DNA of 64,000 nucleotides from CAZTTG01 sp964615935 (GCA_964615935.1 CAZTTG010000004.1:67320-131319); one strand, 5' to 3'; shown: positions 50,531 to 59,300, counted from the stretch's first letter. Notes: generated by a model from the letters alone, not told the origin. Numbers and translations: made by a program.

Positions 50531-51654
50531 CCGTCCACCACCCCTCGGTACACCTCGAGGGTCTCCTCCACCATGCGATCGAGGCCGAAGCGCTCGCGCA
50601 CCCGTCGCCGGCCGGCCTCGGCGAGGCGCCGGCGGAGCTCGCCGTCCGCGCACAGCCGGAGCATCTCCTCCCCCAGGCGGCCGGCGTCCCGCGGCGGCAC
50701 CAGGATCCCGGTCTCGCCGCCCAGCACGACCTCCGGCACGGCCGAGACGTCGGAGGCCAGGACCGGGAGGCCGGCCGCCATGGCCTCCAGGAAGACCAGG
50801 CCCAGGCCCTCCCACAGCGAGCTCATCACGAAGACGTCCGAGAGGGCCAGGAGGCGGGGCACGTCGCGCCGGATGCCGGCGAAGACCACCCGATCCCCCA
50901 GGCCCAGCCGCCGCGCGCAGGCCTCGGCCCGCTCCCGCCCGTCCCCGAAGGGGTCGTCCCCCACCAGGAGCAGCCTCGGCGGCCCGCCCGACCCGGACCG
51001 CTCCAGGGCCCTCGCGAAGGCCTCCAGCAGGACCTCGTGGGCCTTCTGGGGCGCGAAGCGCGCGACGCAGATGAAGACCACCTCCCCGTCCGCGAAGCCG
51101 TGCTCCCGCCGCGCCTCCGCGCGCTCGCGCTCACCCATGCCCGCGGCCTCCTCGAAGGGCGCGGGATCGATGCCGTAGTAGATGCGCACCTGGCGCGAGA
51201 GAGGCACCCGGCCGTGCTCGGCCACGAAGCGCCCGACGTGGTCGGAGAGGACGATGGTCCGCACCGGCAGGCGCCCGATCAGCCCGTGGAGCCAGGACAC
51301 CAGGGGCCGCCGCAGGATCTGCTCGTCGTTGTGCTTGCCCGAGAGCAGCCGGCGCCGGCGGCCGGCCAGGGTCGCCAGGATCGCGGTGGCGACGTCGGCC
51401 TTCAGGAGGTGCGAGTGCACGATCTCGGCCCAGCGCAGGTGCGGCCAGAGCCGCAGCGGCGTGCCCGGGCCCAGCCCCGCGGGCCCGGCCCACTCGGCCC
51501 CCGCCTCGCGGAAGTCGTCCGTCAGCCGGCCCTCGCCCTTGAGCCAGGCCACCCGCACGCCGTGCCCGCGCCGCGCCTGTCCCCTGACCTGGGAGAGCAG
51601 GTGCATCTCGGCGCCGCCCACGTCCAGTGTCGTGATGACGTGCAGGATCCTCAC
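50527..51654 (-). CDS. Glycosyltransferase family 4
   Basis: A 375-aa GT-B protein. It starts MRILHVITTLDVGGAEMHLLS, the standard GT4 acceptor start, and has LWEGLGLVFLEAMAAGLPVLAS as the donor motif. GTG start overlapping the preceding GT stop (GTGA), and its own stop overlaps truD. It lies third in the four-gene run that begins with the initiating sugar-phosphate transferase. Substrate unknown. Confidence 0.92.
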   Translation of the reverse strand: MRILHVITTLDVGGAEMHLLSQVRGQARRGHGVRVAWLKGEGRLTDDFREAGAEWAGPAGLGPGTPLRLWPHLRWAEIVHSHLLKADVATAILATLAGRRRRLLSGKHNDEQILRRPLVSWLHGLIGRLPVRTIVLSDHVGRFVAEHGRVPLSRQVRIYYGIDPAPFEEAAGMGERERAEARREHGFADGEVVFICVARFAPQKAHEVLLEAFARALERSGSGGPPRLLLVGDDPFGDGRERAEACARRLGLGDRVVFAGIRRDVPRLLALSDVFVMSSLWEGLGLVFLEAMAAGLPVLASDVSAVPEVVLGGETGILVPPRDAGRLGEEMLRLCADGELRRRLAEAGRRRVRERFGLDRMVEETLEVYRGVVDG

Positions 51655-52784
51655 GAGACCTCCCGGTAGACCTCGATCAGGCCGCGCACCATCTCCGTCG
51701 CCGTGAAGCTCCCCCGCAGGCGCGCCCGCCCGGCGGCGCCCATCCGGGCCCTCTCCCGCTCGTCCATCCCGGCCATCCGATCCAGGGCCGCGCCCAGCTC
51801 CTCGACAGAGTCCACTCCCACCAGGAGCCCGCTCTCGCCGTCGCGCACCAGGTCCACCGCGCCGTCGACCCGGGAGGCCAGCACCGCCCGCCCGGCCGCC
51901 ATGGCCTCCATCACCACGTAGGGCATGCCCTCCCAGCGCGAGGGCAGCAGCAGGAAGTCCGCCGCCGCCATCAAGGAGGGTACGTCGCGGCGGAAGCCGA
52001 GGAAGTGGGCGCGGTCGGCGATCCCCAGGCTCCGCGCGAGCTGCTCGAGCTCGGCCCTCATCCCGCCCTCCCCGGCGATCAGCAGGTGCAGGTCCGCGCG
52101 GGCGCAGCGCGCCAGGGCTCGCAGGGCCAGGTCCTGGCCCTTGGCCACGTGGAGCAGGCCGGCGACCAGGGCCACCGGTACCCCCTCGGGGACCCCCAGG
52201 GCCCGGCGCTCGGCCGGCGAGGCGGCCTCCCAGGGCGCGGGATCGATGCCGTTGGGCACCACGCGGATGCGCTCGGGGGGGACGACGCCCGAGCGGCGAA
52301 AGGTCTCCCCCTCGGTCGCGCTGACGGCGATCACGGCCCCCGTCCGCCGGGCCAGGCGCGCCTCGATGGCCCGGAACAGGCGGCGCTTGAGCGCGCCGAA
52401 CTCGGCCTGGAAGAGGAAGGAGAAGGTGTGCGGGGTGTGGACCACGGCGGGCACGCCCTCGGCCAGGGCGGCGCGGCGCCCGAGCACGCCGGCCTTGCTG
52501 CTGTGGGTGTGGACCACCTCGGGGCGCAGCTCGCGGATGCGGGAGCGGATGCGCCGGCCGTGTCGCCAGTCCAGGAGGGGCCGCACGGCCCGCACCATGG
52601 GGAGTTCCACTACCCCGACCCCCGCCCCCCGCAGCCGGTCCAGCTCCTCGCGGAAGGCGGGCTGCCGCTCGGCCGAGACGACCAGGTGCACCTCCAGGCC
52701 CTGGTCCCGCTGTCCGCGGGCCACATCGGTGATGTGCCTCTGGGTGCCACCGATGGTGGCTTCCATCACGTGGAGGACGCGCAC
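51651..52784 (-). CDS. Glycosyltransferase family 4
   Basis: A 377-aa GT-B protein. It starts VRVLHVMEATIGGTQRHITD. The N-domain has EVVHTHSSKAGVLGRRAAL, nearly as in the 45169 gene, and the C-domain has SRWEGMPYVVMEAMAAGRAV. GTG at 52784 is chosen as the first start before the Rossmann strand; the frame is open further upstream. It lies 17 bp after the initiating transferase. A likely paralogue of the 45169 enzyme. Substrate unknown. Confidence 0.92.
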   Translation of the reverse strand: MRVLHVMEATIGGTQRHITDVARGQRDQGLEVHLVVSAERQPAFREELDRLRGAGVGVVELPMVRAVRPLLDWRHGRRIRSRIRELRPEVVHTHSSKAGVLGRRAALAEGVPAVVHTPHTFSFLFQAEFGALKRRLFRAIEARLARRTGAVIAVSATEGETFRRSGVVPPERIRVVPNGIDPAPWEAASPAERRALGVPEGVPVALVAGLLHVAKGQDLALRALARCARADLHLLIAGEGGMRAELEQLARSLGIADRAHFLGFRRDVPSLMAAADFLLLPSRWEGMPYVVMEAMAAGRAVLASRVDGAVDLVRDGESGLLVGVDSVEELGAALDRMAGMDERERARMGAAGRARLRGSFTATEMVRGLIEVYREVS

Positions 52785-52801
52785 GCGACTCTGGGTCCGG
52801 A

Positions 52802-54277
52802 CTAGTAAGCCCCGCTGCCCTTGATCACGGCGACCGCCGTGAGGGAGATGATCACCACGTCGAGCAGCAGCGACTGGTTCTCGATGTAGTAGATGTCGTA
52901 GTCGATGTTGTCGTGGATGGCGTCCCCGCGGGCGTAGGAGATCTGCCACAGCCCGGTCAGGCCGGGCTTGGCCCGCAGCCGCTCGCGTTCGATGGCGTCG
53001 TAGGACTCGACGATGAAGGGCATCTCCGGGCGAGGTCCCACGATGCTCATCTCGCCGCGCAGCACGTTCAGCACCTGAGGCAGCTCGTCCAGGCTGTAGC
53101 GCCTCAGGAAGCGTCCGATCCGGGTGATCCGGGGGTCCCGCCTCGAGGTGGGCGTGGGCGCGTCGCTGGAGACGTTGGCGTGCATGGTCCGGAACTTCAC
53201 GATCCGGAAGGGCTTGCCGTCCTTGCCGACGCGGGTCTGCAGGAAGAAGACCGGGCCCGGCGACTCGCGCTTGATCAGGATGGCCGGGATGATGAAGAAG
53301 GGCGCCCCCAGCGTCAGGATCAGGAGGGAGACGACCACGTCCAGCCCGCGCTTGACCGCCGACTGGAGGAAGCTGGGGCGGCGGTCGGGGTTGGAGATCA
53401 GGGGGATCGAGTCCAGGGACTCGATCCGCACGTTGTGCGCCATCAGGTGGTAGAAGCGCGGCACCACGTGGTAGATCACCCCCAGGCGGTCCAGATCGGC
53501 CACGATCTCCATCACGTCCTCTTCGCTGCTCTCCGGCAGGGCCACGAAGACCTCGCTGACCTTCTGCTCGCGGACCAGCCGGCCCAGCTCCTCGAAGGAG
53601 CCGAGCACCATCGAGCGGTCGATGGAGCGGCCCACCCCCTCCTCCCTGGCGCTCACGAAGCCGCGCAGGTTCAGCCCCAGCGTGGGAACCAGGAGGAACT
53701 TCTTCTGCAGGCTGAGGGCGGTGGGGCCGGTGCCCAGGATCAGCACGTTCCGGTTGCCGATGCCGCGGCGGTGCAGGGCCTGGATGAACTTGAAGGAGAC
53801 GAAGCGGCTGAGGGTGGTCAGCACCAGGATCAGCACGAAGCCCAGCACCAGGGCCAGGCGCGAGTAGTCGTCCGGGTCCACCTTCAGCTGGATCACCCGG
53901 TGGATCCCGAGCAGGTTCTGGAAGAACCAGCCGTCCTCCTCGCGGAAGCTGGGCCGCAGGAACACCAGCAGCACCCACAGCACCAGGAAGGCCATGATGG
54001 TGGCCTGCAGGATGCCCTTGAACTCCTCGATGTTGAGGAGGCTCTTCAGGGGGTTGTAGAGCCCGAAATGGTGGAAGCTGACCAGGCAGACGGCCCCGGC
54101 CAGCAGGAAAATCTCCCGGTAGTGGACCAGGCGGGTGGGGCTCTCCCAGTCCACCCACTCGCGCAGCTCGTACCCCAGCCAGCAGGCCAGGAAGACCACC
54201 GCCAGGTCGATGAGGACCTGGATCGACAGGATCAGCGGCTCGAAGTGCCGCCGGACGAAGGTGCCGACGAGGGTCAT
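52802..54277 (-). CDS. Polyprenyl sugar-phosphate transferase initiating polysaccharide assembly (WbaP/EpsZ type)
   Basis: A 491-aa membrane protein. Four hydrophobic helices lie near the N-terminus, followed by a CoA-binding_3-like Rossmann region (LILGTGPTALSLQKKFLL). The C-terminal bacterial sugar transferase domain reads KRGLDVVVSLLILTLGAP, then RVGKDGKPFRIVKFRTM, YSLDELPQVLNVLRGEMSIVGPRPE and LRAKPGLTGLWQI. These are the catalytic Asp-Glu and nearby motifs of PF02397. It moves a hexose-1-phosphate from a nucleotide sugar to undecaprenyl phosphate, the first step of repeat-unit synthesis. The ATG at 54277 is the likely start. It heads the GT-GT-truD operon. Confidence 0.95.
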   Translation of the reverse strand: MTLVGTFVRRHFEPLILSIQVLIDLAVVFLACWLGYELREWVDWESPTRLVHYREIFLLAGAVCLVSFHHFGLYNPLKSLLNIEEFKGILQATIMAFLVLWVLLVFLRPSFREEDGWFFQNLLGIHRVIQLKVDPDDYSRLALVLGFVLILVLTTLSRFVSFKFIQALHRRGIGNRNVLILGTGPTALSLQKKFLLVPTLGLNLRGFVSAREEGVGRSIDRSMVLGSFEELGRLVREQKVSEVFVALPESSEEDVMEIVADLDRLGVIYHVVPRFYHLMAHNVRIESLDSIPLISNPDRRPSFLQSAVKRGLDVVVSLLILTLGAPFFIIPAILIKRESPGPVFFLQTRVGKDGKPFRIVKFRTMHANVSSDAPTPTSRRDPRITRIGRFLRRYSLDELPQVLNVLRGEMSIVGPRPEMPFIVESYDAIERERLRAKPGLTGLWQISYARGDAIHDNIDYDIYYIENQSLLLDVVIISLTAVAVIKGSGAY

Positions 54278-54389
54278 CCTGGCAGGTGGGGGGCGTTCCG
54301 GAGAGCGGAGGATCCGCCGCGGGTGGCGGGCTTCCGCCTCCCGGGCTCGCACGGGGCTGGGTGATCCGGGGCCAACGCAACACCGTCCT

Positions 54390-54419
54390 CCCCCCCCGGT
54401 CTACAGGGACCGCGGGGGG
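54390..54419 (-). promoter_or_regulatory. Strong hairpin upstream of the initiating transferase
   Basis: A 12-base-pair stem with one mismatch around a TACAGG loop (CGGTC-TACAGG-GACCG flanked by C and G runs) sits in the 225-bp gap, about 110 bases before the start codon. It could be an operator, an attenuator or a terminator for the nucleosidase gene. No clear promoter hexamers accompany it, and the rest of the gap shows nothing I can name. Confidence 0.3.
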
Positions 54420-54502
54420 CGGAAGGAAGGGACGAACGGGGCCAGGATCGGGTGGACGGGGTCACTGTACCGCCCTGCGGGCGAGGCAGGCAACGCCGGT
54501 GC

Positions 54503-55189
54503 CTAGTCCAGGGCCTGCAGGAGGCCCGGGACGGTATCTGCACATCGACCAGCCAGCCCCGGAAAATTGCGTCGGAAGGCCAGGGGGCTTCCGAAGCCGG
54601 CCTGGTCGGTGACCGCCCGCAGGGCCGCCCAGGGGATCCCGGCCTCCCGGGCCACGGTGGCCGCCGCGGCGGTCTCCATGTCCGCCGCGCAGGGCCCGGC
54701 GAAGGCCCGGGCCAGCCTCAGGCGCCGCCAGGGGTTCAGGACCGGGCGGTCCGCGGTCAGGAACCACCCCTGCGGTCCCGGCGCCAGGGCCCGCCAGGCC
54801 TGCAGCAGCCCGGCGTCGGCCTCCACCTCGCGGCCCTTCCGGGTGGCCGAATCGGCCTGGACGGCCCTCTCGCAGTGGATCAGGTCTCCGGGCGCCAGGG
54901 AGCGCCGCAGGCCCCCGCAGACCCCCACCACCAGGAGCCGCCGGGTGGCGCCGGCCGCCACCAGCAGGGCCGCGGCCCTCGCGGCCATCACCTTGCCCAC
55001 CCCGGAGACGCAGGCGAGGGCCCGCCCGCCGTCCAGGTCCAGCTCGAGGATCTCGAGGCCCCCCAGGTGCCGCCGCCCGCTCACCGCCCCGGACAGGCTC
55101 CCCAGCTCGGGCTCCATGGCGCAGAGGATCCCGGTCCGGCCGTCCGCGGGCCCCTCGGCGCCCCGACAATCGCGTGCCGCACCGCTCAT
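54503..55189 (-). CDS. Purine/futalosine-type nucleosidase (MTAN/MqnB-like)
   Basis: A 228-aa nucleoside-phosphorylase-superfamily protein. Motifs: GILCAMEPELGSL, CVSGVGKVMAARAAAL, LLVVGVCGGLRRSLAPGD, AADMETAAAATVAREAGIPW and RAVTDQAG. The Met-Glu-Thr-Ala block and Asp of AVTD are the catalytic/ribose residues of MTA/SAH nucleosidases and futalosine hydrolases. Which substrate it uses cannot be decided: no other menaquinone genes are here, while a spermidine-synthase-like gene is divergent 24 bp away. The N-terminal 18 residues look like an extension, but no better start is visible. Confidence 0.8.
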   Translation of the reverse strand: MSGAARDCRGAEGPADGRTGILCAMEPELGSLSGAVSGRRHLGGLEILELDLDGGRALACVSGVGKVMAARAAALLVAAGATRRLLVVGVCGGLRRSLAPGDLIHCERAVQADSATRKGREVEADAGLLQAWRALAPGPQGWFLTADRPVLNPWRRLRLARAFAGPCAADMETAAAATVAREAGIPWAALRAVTDQAGFGSPLAFRRNFPGLAGRCADTVPGLLQALD

Positions 55190-55213
55190 GGCCGACTATT
55201 GTGGCGCCTCGCC

Positions 55214-57583
55214 ATGCGATTCCGAGACGCGGTCTTTTTTCTGAGCGGCCTGGCCGCCCTGGTCGACGAGACGATCTGGGCCCGGCTCCTCTCGCGAGTG
55301 CTCGGCAGCGACGCGAGCGGCACCGCCCTGGTCCTGGCGGTCTTCATGGCCGGCATGGGCGCTGGCGCGGCCGCCTTCGCGGGCCTCGCGCGACGGACGC
55401 GCTCCCCCCTGATCCTCTACGCCGTTCTGGAGGGCACGGTGGCCCTGTGGGCGGCGGCCTCCCCCTGGCTGCTCGAGGGCATCGAGCCCGTGCATGGACT
55501 CGGAGCCCGGGCCCTGGTGTCGGCCCTGGTGCTGCTGCCGCCGACCCTGGCCATGGGCGCCACCTTCCCGCTGATGGCCCGTATGACGATCGCCACCCCG
55601 GGCGAAACCGGGGAGCGCACCGGTGGTTTCTACGGCGCCAACACCCTGGGCGCCTGCGCCGGGGCCCTCCTGGGCCCCTTCCTGCTCATGCCCTGGCTGG
55701 GCCTCACCGGAGCCCTGCTCGCCGCGGCGGCCATCAGCGCGACCGCCGGCGGCCTGGCCCAGCGGATCCGCCTGCCCCAGGCCGCTCCCGTCGAAGCACC
55801 CGAAGCCTCACCCGCGGCCGGGCCGCGACCCTCGACCGCGGGCTGGCTGTGGCTGGCCCCCTTCCTCCTCGGCGGCTCGGCCCTGGCCCTCGAGGTGGTC
55901 CTGACCCGCACCCTGATCGCGGTCACCGGCGCCTCGGTCTTCGCCTTCTCCCTGGTGCTCGCGGTCTTCCTCGCGGGCATCGGACTGGGCAGCCGCCAGG
56001 CAGCCCGGGCCCTGGCCCGGCCCGGGCGCGCGGAGGCCCTGCTGCGCGACTGCGCCCTCCTGGTGCCCCTCCTGACCCTCGGCGGGGTCCTGGCCCTGCG
56101 ATGGCAGCTCGGCGAGCGCGACCTCTTCGGCAGCCTGGCCAACCGGATGCCGGGCCCCGAGACCGGCGCCCTGGTCCTGTGGGCTTCCCACGCCCTCTTC
56201 GCGGGCCTGATCCTCTTCCCCGCCGGCGTCGCCTTCGGCGCGGCCCTGCCCGCGGCTGCCGCGGCCGTGGCGGCCAGGCGGACCGCTCGCTCCACCGAGG
56301 ACTCCCTGGGGCGCGTATACGCGGCCAACACGGCGGGCGCCACCCTGGGGGCGCTCCTGGCGGGCTTCGTGCTCCTGCCCCTGGTCGGACCCCGCTGGGG
56401 CCTCGCCCTGGCCCTCCTGCCCTGTCCCCTGGCGGCGCGGATCGCGGGGCCGGGGGAGTCGCGGCGCGCGGTCCTGGCCGTCGGAGGCGCATTCCTGCTG
56501 GGGATCTGGGCCCTGGCCCCGGGACCGCGCGCGGGCGACCTGCTCGAGCTGCGCTGCGGGAGCTTCGCCACGGCCGCGGTCATCGAGGCCGACGAGGGCG
56601 GCGGGAGGAGCGTCCGCAAGCTCTTGGTGAACGGCAAGGTGGTGGCCAGCACCGCGCCCGTCGACCTGCGCCTGCAGCGCCTCCTGGGCCTGGTCCCGGG
56701 CGTGCTGCACGGCGAGGTGCGGGAGGCCCTGGTGATCGGGCTGGGGACCGGCATGACCGCGGGCGCGCTGCTCGCCCTGCCCGGGCTGGAGCGGCTGGAG
56801 GTGGTCGAGATCTCGGGCGCGGTGCGCGACGCCTCGCGGCGCTTCGAGCCGTGGAACGGCGCCATGCTCGAGGACCCGCGCACCGCCCTGGCCATCGCGG
56901 ACGGGCGCCACACGCTCGCCACCAGCGATCGGCGCTGGGACCTGATCACCTCGGATCCCATCCACCCCTGGACGCGCGGCTCCAGCGACCTCTACGCCCT
57001 CGAGCACTTCCGGCGGATCGCGGAGCACCTCGAGCCCGGGGGCGTGGCCTCGCAGTGGCTGCCCCTCTACCAGCTCTCCACCGACGACGTGCGCACGGTG
57101 GTGGCCACCTGGCTGGCGGTCTTCCCCGAGTCCTCGGCCTGGCTGACGGCCTACGACCTGGCGCTGGTGGGCTGGCGCGATGCCGAGCCGGGCGGGGCCA
57201 TGGCCGCGCGCGACTTCCCGGCCGCCGTGGCCGAGAGCCTCGCCCTGGCCGGGGTCCACTCGCCCGCCGAGCTGTGGGCCCTGCGCGTCGCGGACGGAGA
57301 CGACCTGGCGGCCTTCGCCGCCGGAGCGCGGCCCATGCACGACGACCGGCCCGTGCTGGAGTTCCGCGCGCCGCGCAGCTACCTGGCGGGCTACTGCCTG
57401 GAGGTGCTGGAGTGGGCCGGCCGGGCGGACTACGTCGAGTCCCTGCCCGCGTCCAGCCGGGCCCGCGCGCGCGAGCTGCGCGGCCTCGTCCACCGCTTCA
57501 TCGAGCGGGTCCCGCAGGGCTGGAGCCTCGCGGCGCGCACCTATGGAGAGGAGCTCCTGGCCCTGCCGCCCCTGGGCCGCTGA
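55214..57583 (+). CDS. Membrane-fused spermidine synthase-like protein
   Basis: A 789-aa protein. It opens DAVFFLSGLAALVDETIWARLL, typical of the MFS-like membrane half that precedes aminopropyltransferase domains in many environmental bacteria. About 12-14 helices occupy residues 1-440. The C-terminal SAM-type Rossmann domain contains LVIGLGTGMTAGALLALP and ELGxDGRHT-like IADGRHTLATSDRRWDLI. A TATTGT hexamer ends 11 bases before the ATG. Polyamine synthesis by these fusions is mostly unproven. The protein lies 12 bp before the epimerase-like gene on the same strand. Confidence 0.82.
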   Translation: MRFRDAVFFLSGLAALVDETIWARLLSRVLGSDASGTALVLAVFMAGMGAGAAAFAGLARRTRSPLILYAVLEGTVALWAAASPWLLEGIEPVHGLGARALVSALVLLPPTLAMGATFPLMARMTIATPGETGERTGGFYGANTLGACAGALLGPFLLMPWLGLTGALLAAAAISATAGGLAQRIRLPQAAPVEAPEASPAAGPRPSTAGWLWLAPFLLGGSALALEVVLTRTLIAVTGASVFAFSLVLAVFLAGIGLGSRQAARALARPGRAEALLRDCALLVPLLTLGGVLALRWQLGERDLFGSLANRMPGPETGALVLWASHALFAGLILFPAGVAFGAALPAAAAAVAARRTARSTEDSLGRVYAANTAGATLGALLAGFVLLPLVGPRWGLALALLPCPLAARIAGPGESRRAVLAVGGAFLLGIWALAPGPRAGDLLELRCGSFATAAVIEADEGGGRSVRKLLVNGKVVASTAPVDLRLQRLLGLVPGVLHGEVREALVIGLGTGMTAGALLALPGLERLEVVEISGAVRDASRRFEPWNGAMLEDPRTALAIADGRHTLATSDRRWDLITSDPIHPWTRGSSDLYALEHFRRIAEHLEPGGVASQWLPLYQLSTDDVRTVVATWLAVFPESSAWLTAYDLALVGWRDAEPGGAMAARDFPAAVAESLALAGVHSPAELWALRVADGDDLAAFAAGARPMHDDRPVLEFRAPRSYLAGYCLEVLEWAGRADYVESLPASSRARARELRGLVHRFIERVPQGWSLAARTYGEELLALPPLGR

Positions 57584-57595
57584 GGACGCCCACCC

Positions 57596-58534
57596 ATGCA
57601 CGTCGCCGTCACGGGAGGCACCGGCTTCATCGGCAGCCACATGCTCGCGGGCCTGGCCCGCGCCGGCCACGAGCTGCGCGTGCTGGTCCTCTACGGGTGC
57701 GAGGCGGACCTGCGCCCCCCGCCCGGGGCGCGCTGCGAGGTCCACCTCGGCGACCTGACCCGTGGCGAGACCCTGGCGGGCTTCCTCGAGGGCGCCGACG
57801 CCCTGGTCCACATGGCCAGCGCGCACGGCCACTTCTCCGAGGAGGTCCTCCAGCGGGTCAACGTGCGCGGCACCGAGCATCTGCTGGAGGAGGCCGCCCG
57901 CAGCGCCCCGCCCGGCTTGCGCCTCCTGCTCCTCTCCTCGGCGGCGATCGGCTCGCCGGTGCAGAGCCGCTACTCCGACAGCAAGCGGGAGCAGGAGCGG
58001 ATCATCCGCGAGTCGGGCATCGATTGGATCTCCCTGCGCCCGACGCTGGTCTACGGGGTGGGCGACCATCGTCACACCGCCTCCCTGCTGCGCAAGTGCG
58101 CGCGGGCGAGGGGGAACTTCTGGGTCCCGCACGAGGGTCGCTCCCTGATCAGCCCGGTGCACGTCGAGGACGCGGTCGATGCCGTGGTGCGGTGTGTCGA
58201 GCAGGAGCGAGGGGCGGAGCGCGTATTCGAGCTGGCCGGTCCGCGGGGCATGGCCTACAACGAGTACGTGGACGTGACCATCGCCGCCGCCGGCGGGGGG
58301 ATCCGGCGGCGCAACTTGCCCAAGAAATGGGTCGATCGACTGATCGCGGTCAAGGGCCTGTTCTCGGACGTCACCCGCCACCGCCTCGCCTCAGCGTACT
58401 TCGAGGAGGACCACGACGGGGATATCCGGGCCGCGGTCGAGGATCTGGGGTGGAGGCCGCGACCCTATGCGGAGGGCATTGCGGAGGTGGCCGGCGGGGG
58501 TTGGTGGCGGGGGGGGTCTTGGGGTGGTGGTTGA
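57596..58534 (+). CDS. NAD-dependent epimerase/dehydratase-like SDR
   Basis: A 312-aa extended SDR. Rossmann motif VTGGTGFIGSHMLAGLARAG is at residues 5-24. The middle holds a Y-x3-K pair (YSDSKREQE) and the LRPTLVYGVGDHRHTAS segment. Function (sugar or sterol/ketone) is not clear; the small size and YxxxK layout match atypical nucleoside-sugar epimerases. The last ~15 residues, GGGWWRGGSWGGG, are unlike family C-termini and are coded by a G-rich stretch next to the repeat region. They may be a sequencing or assembly artefact, so the true end is uncertain. Confidence 0.75.
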   Translation: MHVAVTGGTGFIGSHMLAGLARAGHELRVLVLYGCEADLRPPPGARCEVHLGDLTRGETLAGFLEGADALVHMASAHGHFSEEVLQRVNVRGTEHLLEEAARSAPPGLRLLLLSSAAIGSPVQSRYSDSKREQERIIRESGIDWISLRPTLVYGVGDHRHTASLLRKCARARGNFWVPHEGRSLISPVHVEDAVDAVVRCVEQERGAERVFELAGPRGMAYNEYVDVTIAAAGGGIRRRNLPKKWVDRLIAVKGLFSDVTRHRLASAYFEEDHDGDIRAAVEDLGWRPRPYAEGIAEVAGGGWWRGGSWGGG

Positions 58535-58537
58535 CTT

Positions 58538-59300
58538 CTCGGCGCGCGCGCGAAGCGCGCGCGGCCTCGTCGAGACCTGGCGGGAAGCCGACGGGATGCC
58601 GGCGCTGGGAGGGACTTCCTTGAGGCATTGAGGCCGCGACCGACGCAAAGGCAGTTGAGAGCGGTCTCCTCAGCGCGCGCGCGGAGCGCGCGCGGCTTCG
58701 TTGAGGCCTGCCGGGAAGCCGGGAGGGATTTCTGCCCCAACGAGAGTGGCTTCCAGCCGTCAGGCGCCCGGACTCAGCAACGAAGGCACCCAACGGTTCG
58801 CCGATGATCTACGCCACATAGTCGTCGCGCAGGGCGCTCCTCCCGTGGCGTTACGGCGCCACTCGGCGCCGGCGCGGCAAGCTTGCCGCGGACACACATG
58901 ACTCCTTGTCGCCGGTGGCCTCTCTTGGTGACCCGGTGACATGTGTTCGCGCGCCCTACTGGACGCGCCCGGCGCCGAGTGGCGCCGTAACGCCACGGGA
59001 GGCGCCCCGCGCCGACCATGTGGCGTAGATCATCGGTTGAGCCGTCCAATGCTGCAGAGCCGCAGGCCGTGCCTTGCGGCTGGAGGAATCGCTCGTGGGC
59101 GCAGGCATTCCGTCGGCTTCCCGTCAGGCGGTGACGAGGCCGTGCCCGCGCAGCGGGCCGGCCGAGTAGATCGCTCCCCGCCTGCCTTTGCGTCGGTCGC
59201 GGCCTTACGGCCTCAAGGAAAGCTCTCCCAGCGCCGGCACCCCGTCGACTTCCCGCCAGGTCCGGCCGAGTCCGCGCCCCCCCCCCCGGCGCGCCCAGCG
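58538..59300. repeat. Large imperfect palindrome (~760 bp) in a convergent intergenic region
   Basis: The left arm (58538-58918) and right arm (58919-59300) are reverse complements, centred near 58918 with almost no net indel. Core arms 58801-58870 and 58971-59036 share a 19-base and a 31-base exact run. Outer matches pair 58574-58673 with 59160-59262. Inside each arm a ~50-base motif (hairpin of GCGCGC type, then CCTGNCGGGAAGCCG) occurs twice, 131 bases apart on the left. A perfect 18-base palindrome, CGCGGCAAGCTTGCCGCG, lies at 58873-58890. No gene is supported here; the short frames are shadows of the symmetry. The region runs from the epimerase-like stop to the acs stop (58535-59450). Confidence 0.85.

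Noticed and set aside
58538..58721. CRISPR-like repetition near 58.5 kb
   Set aside because: Only two direct units 131 bp apart with related, not unique, intervening sequence and an inverted counterpart; no cas genes in the window.
58701..58996. Short frames on both strands inside the palindrome with similar Arg/His/Ala words
   Set aside because: They arise from reading the inverted arms. No start signals, no domains and the same words in two orientations argue against genes.
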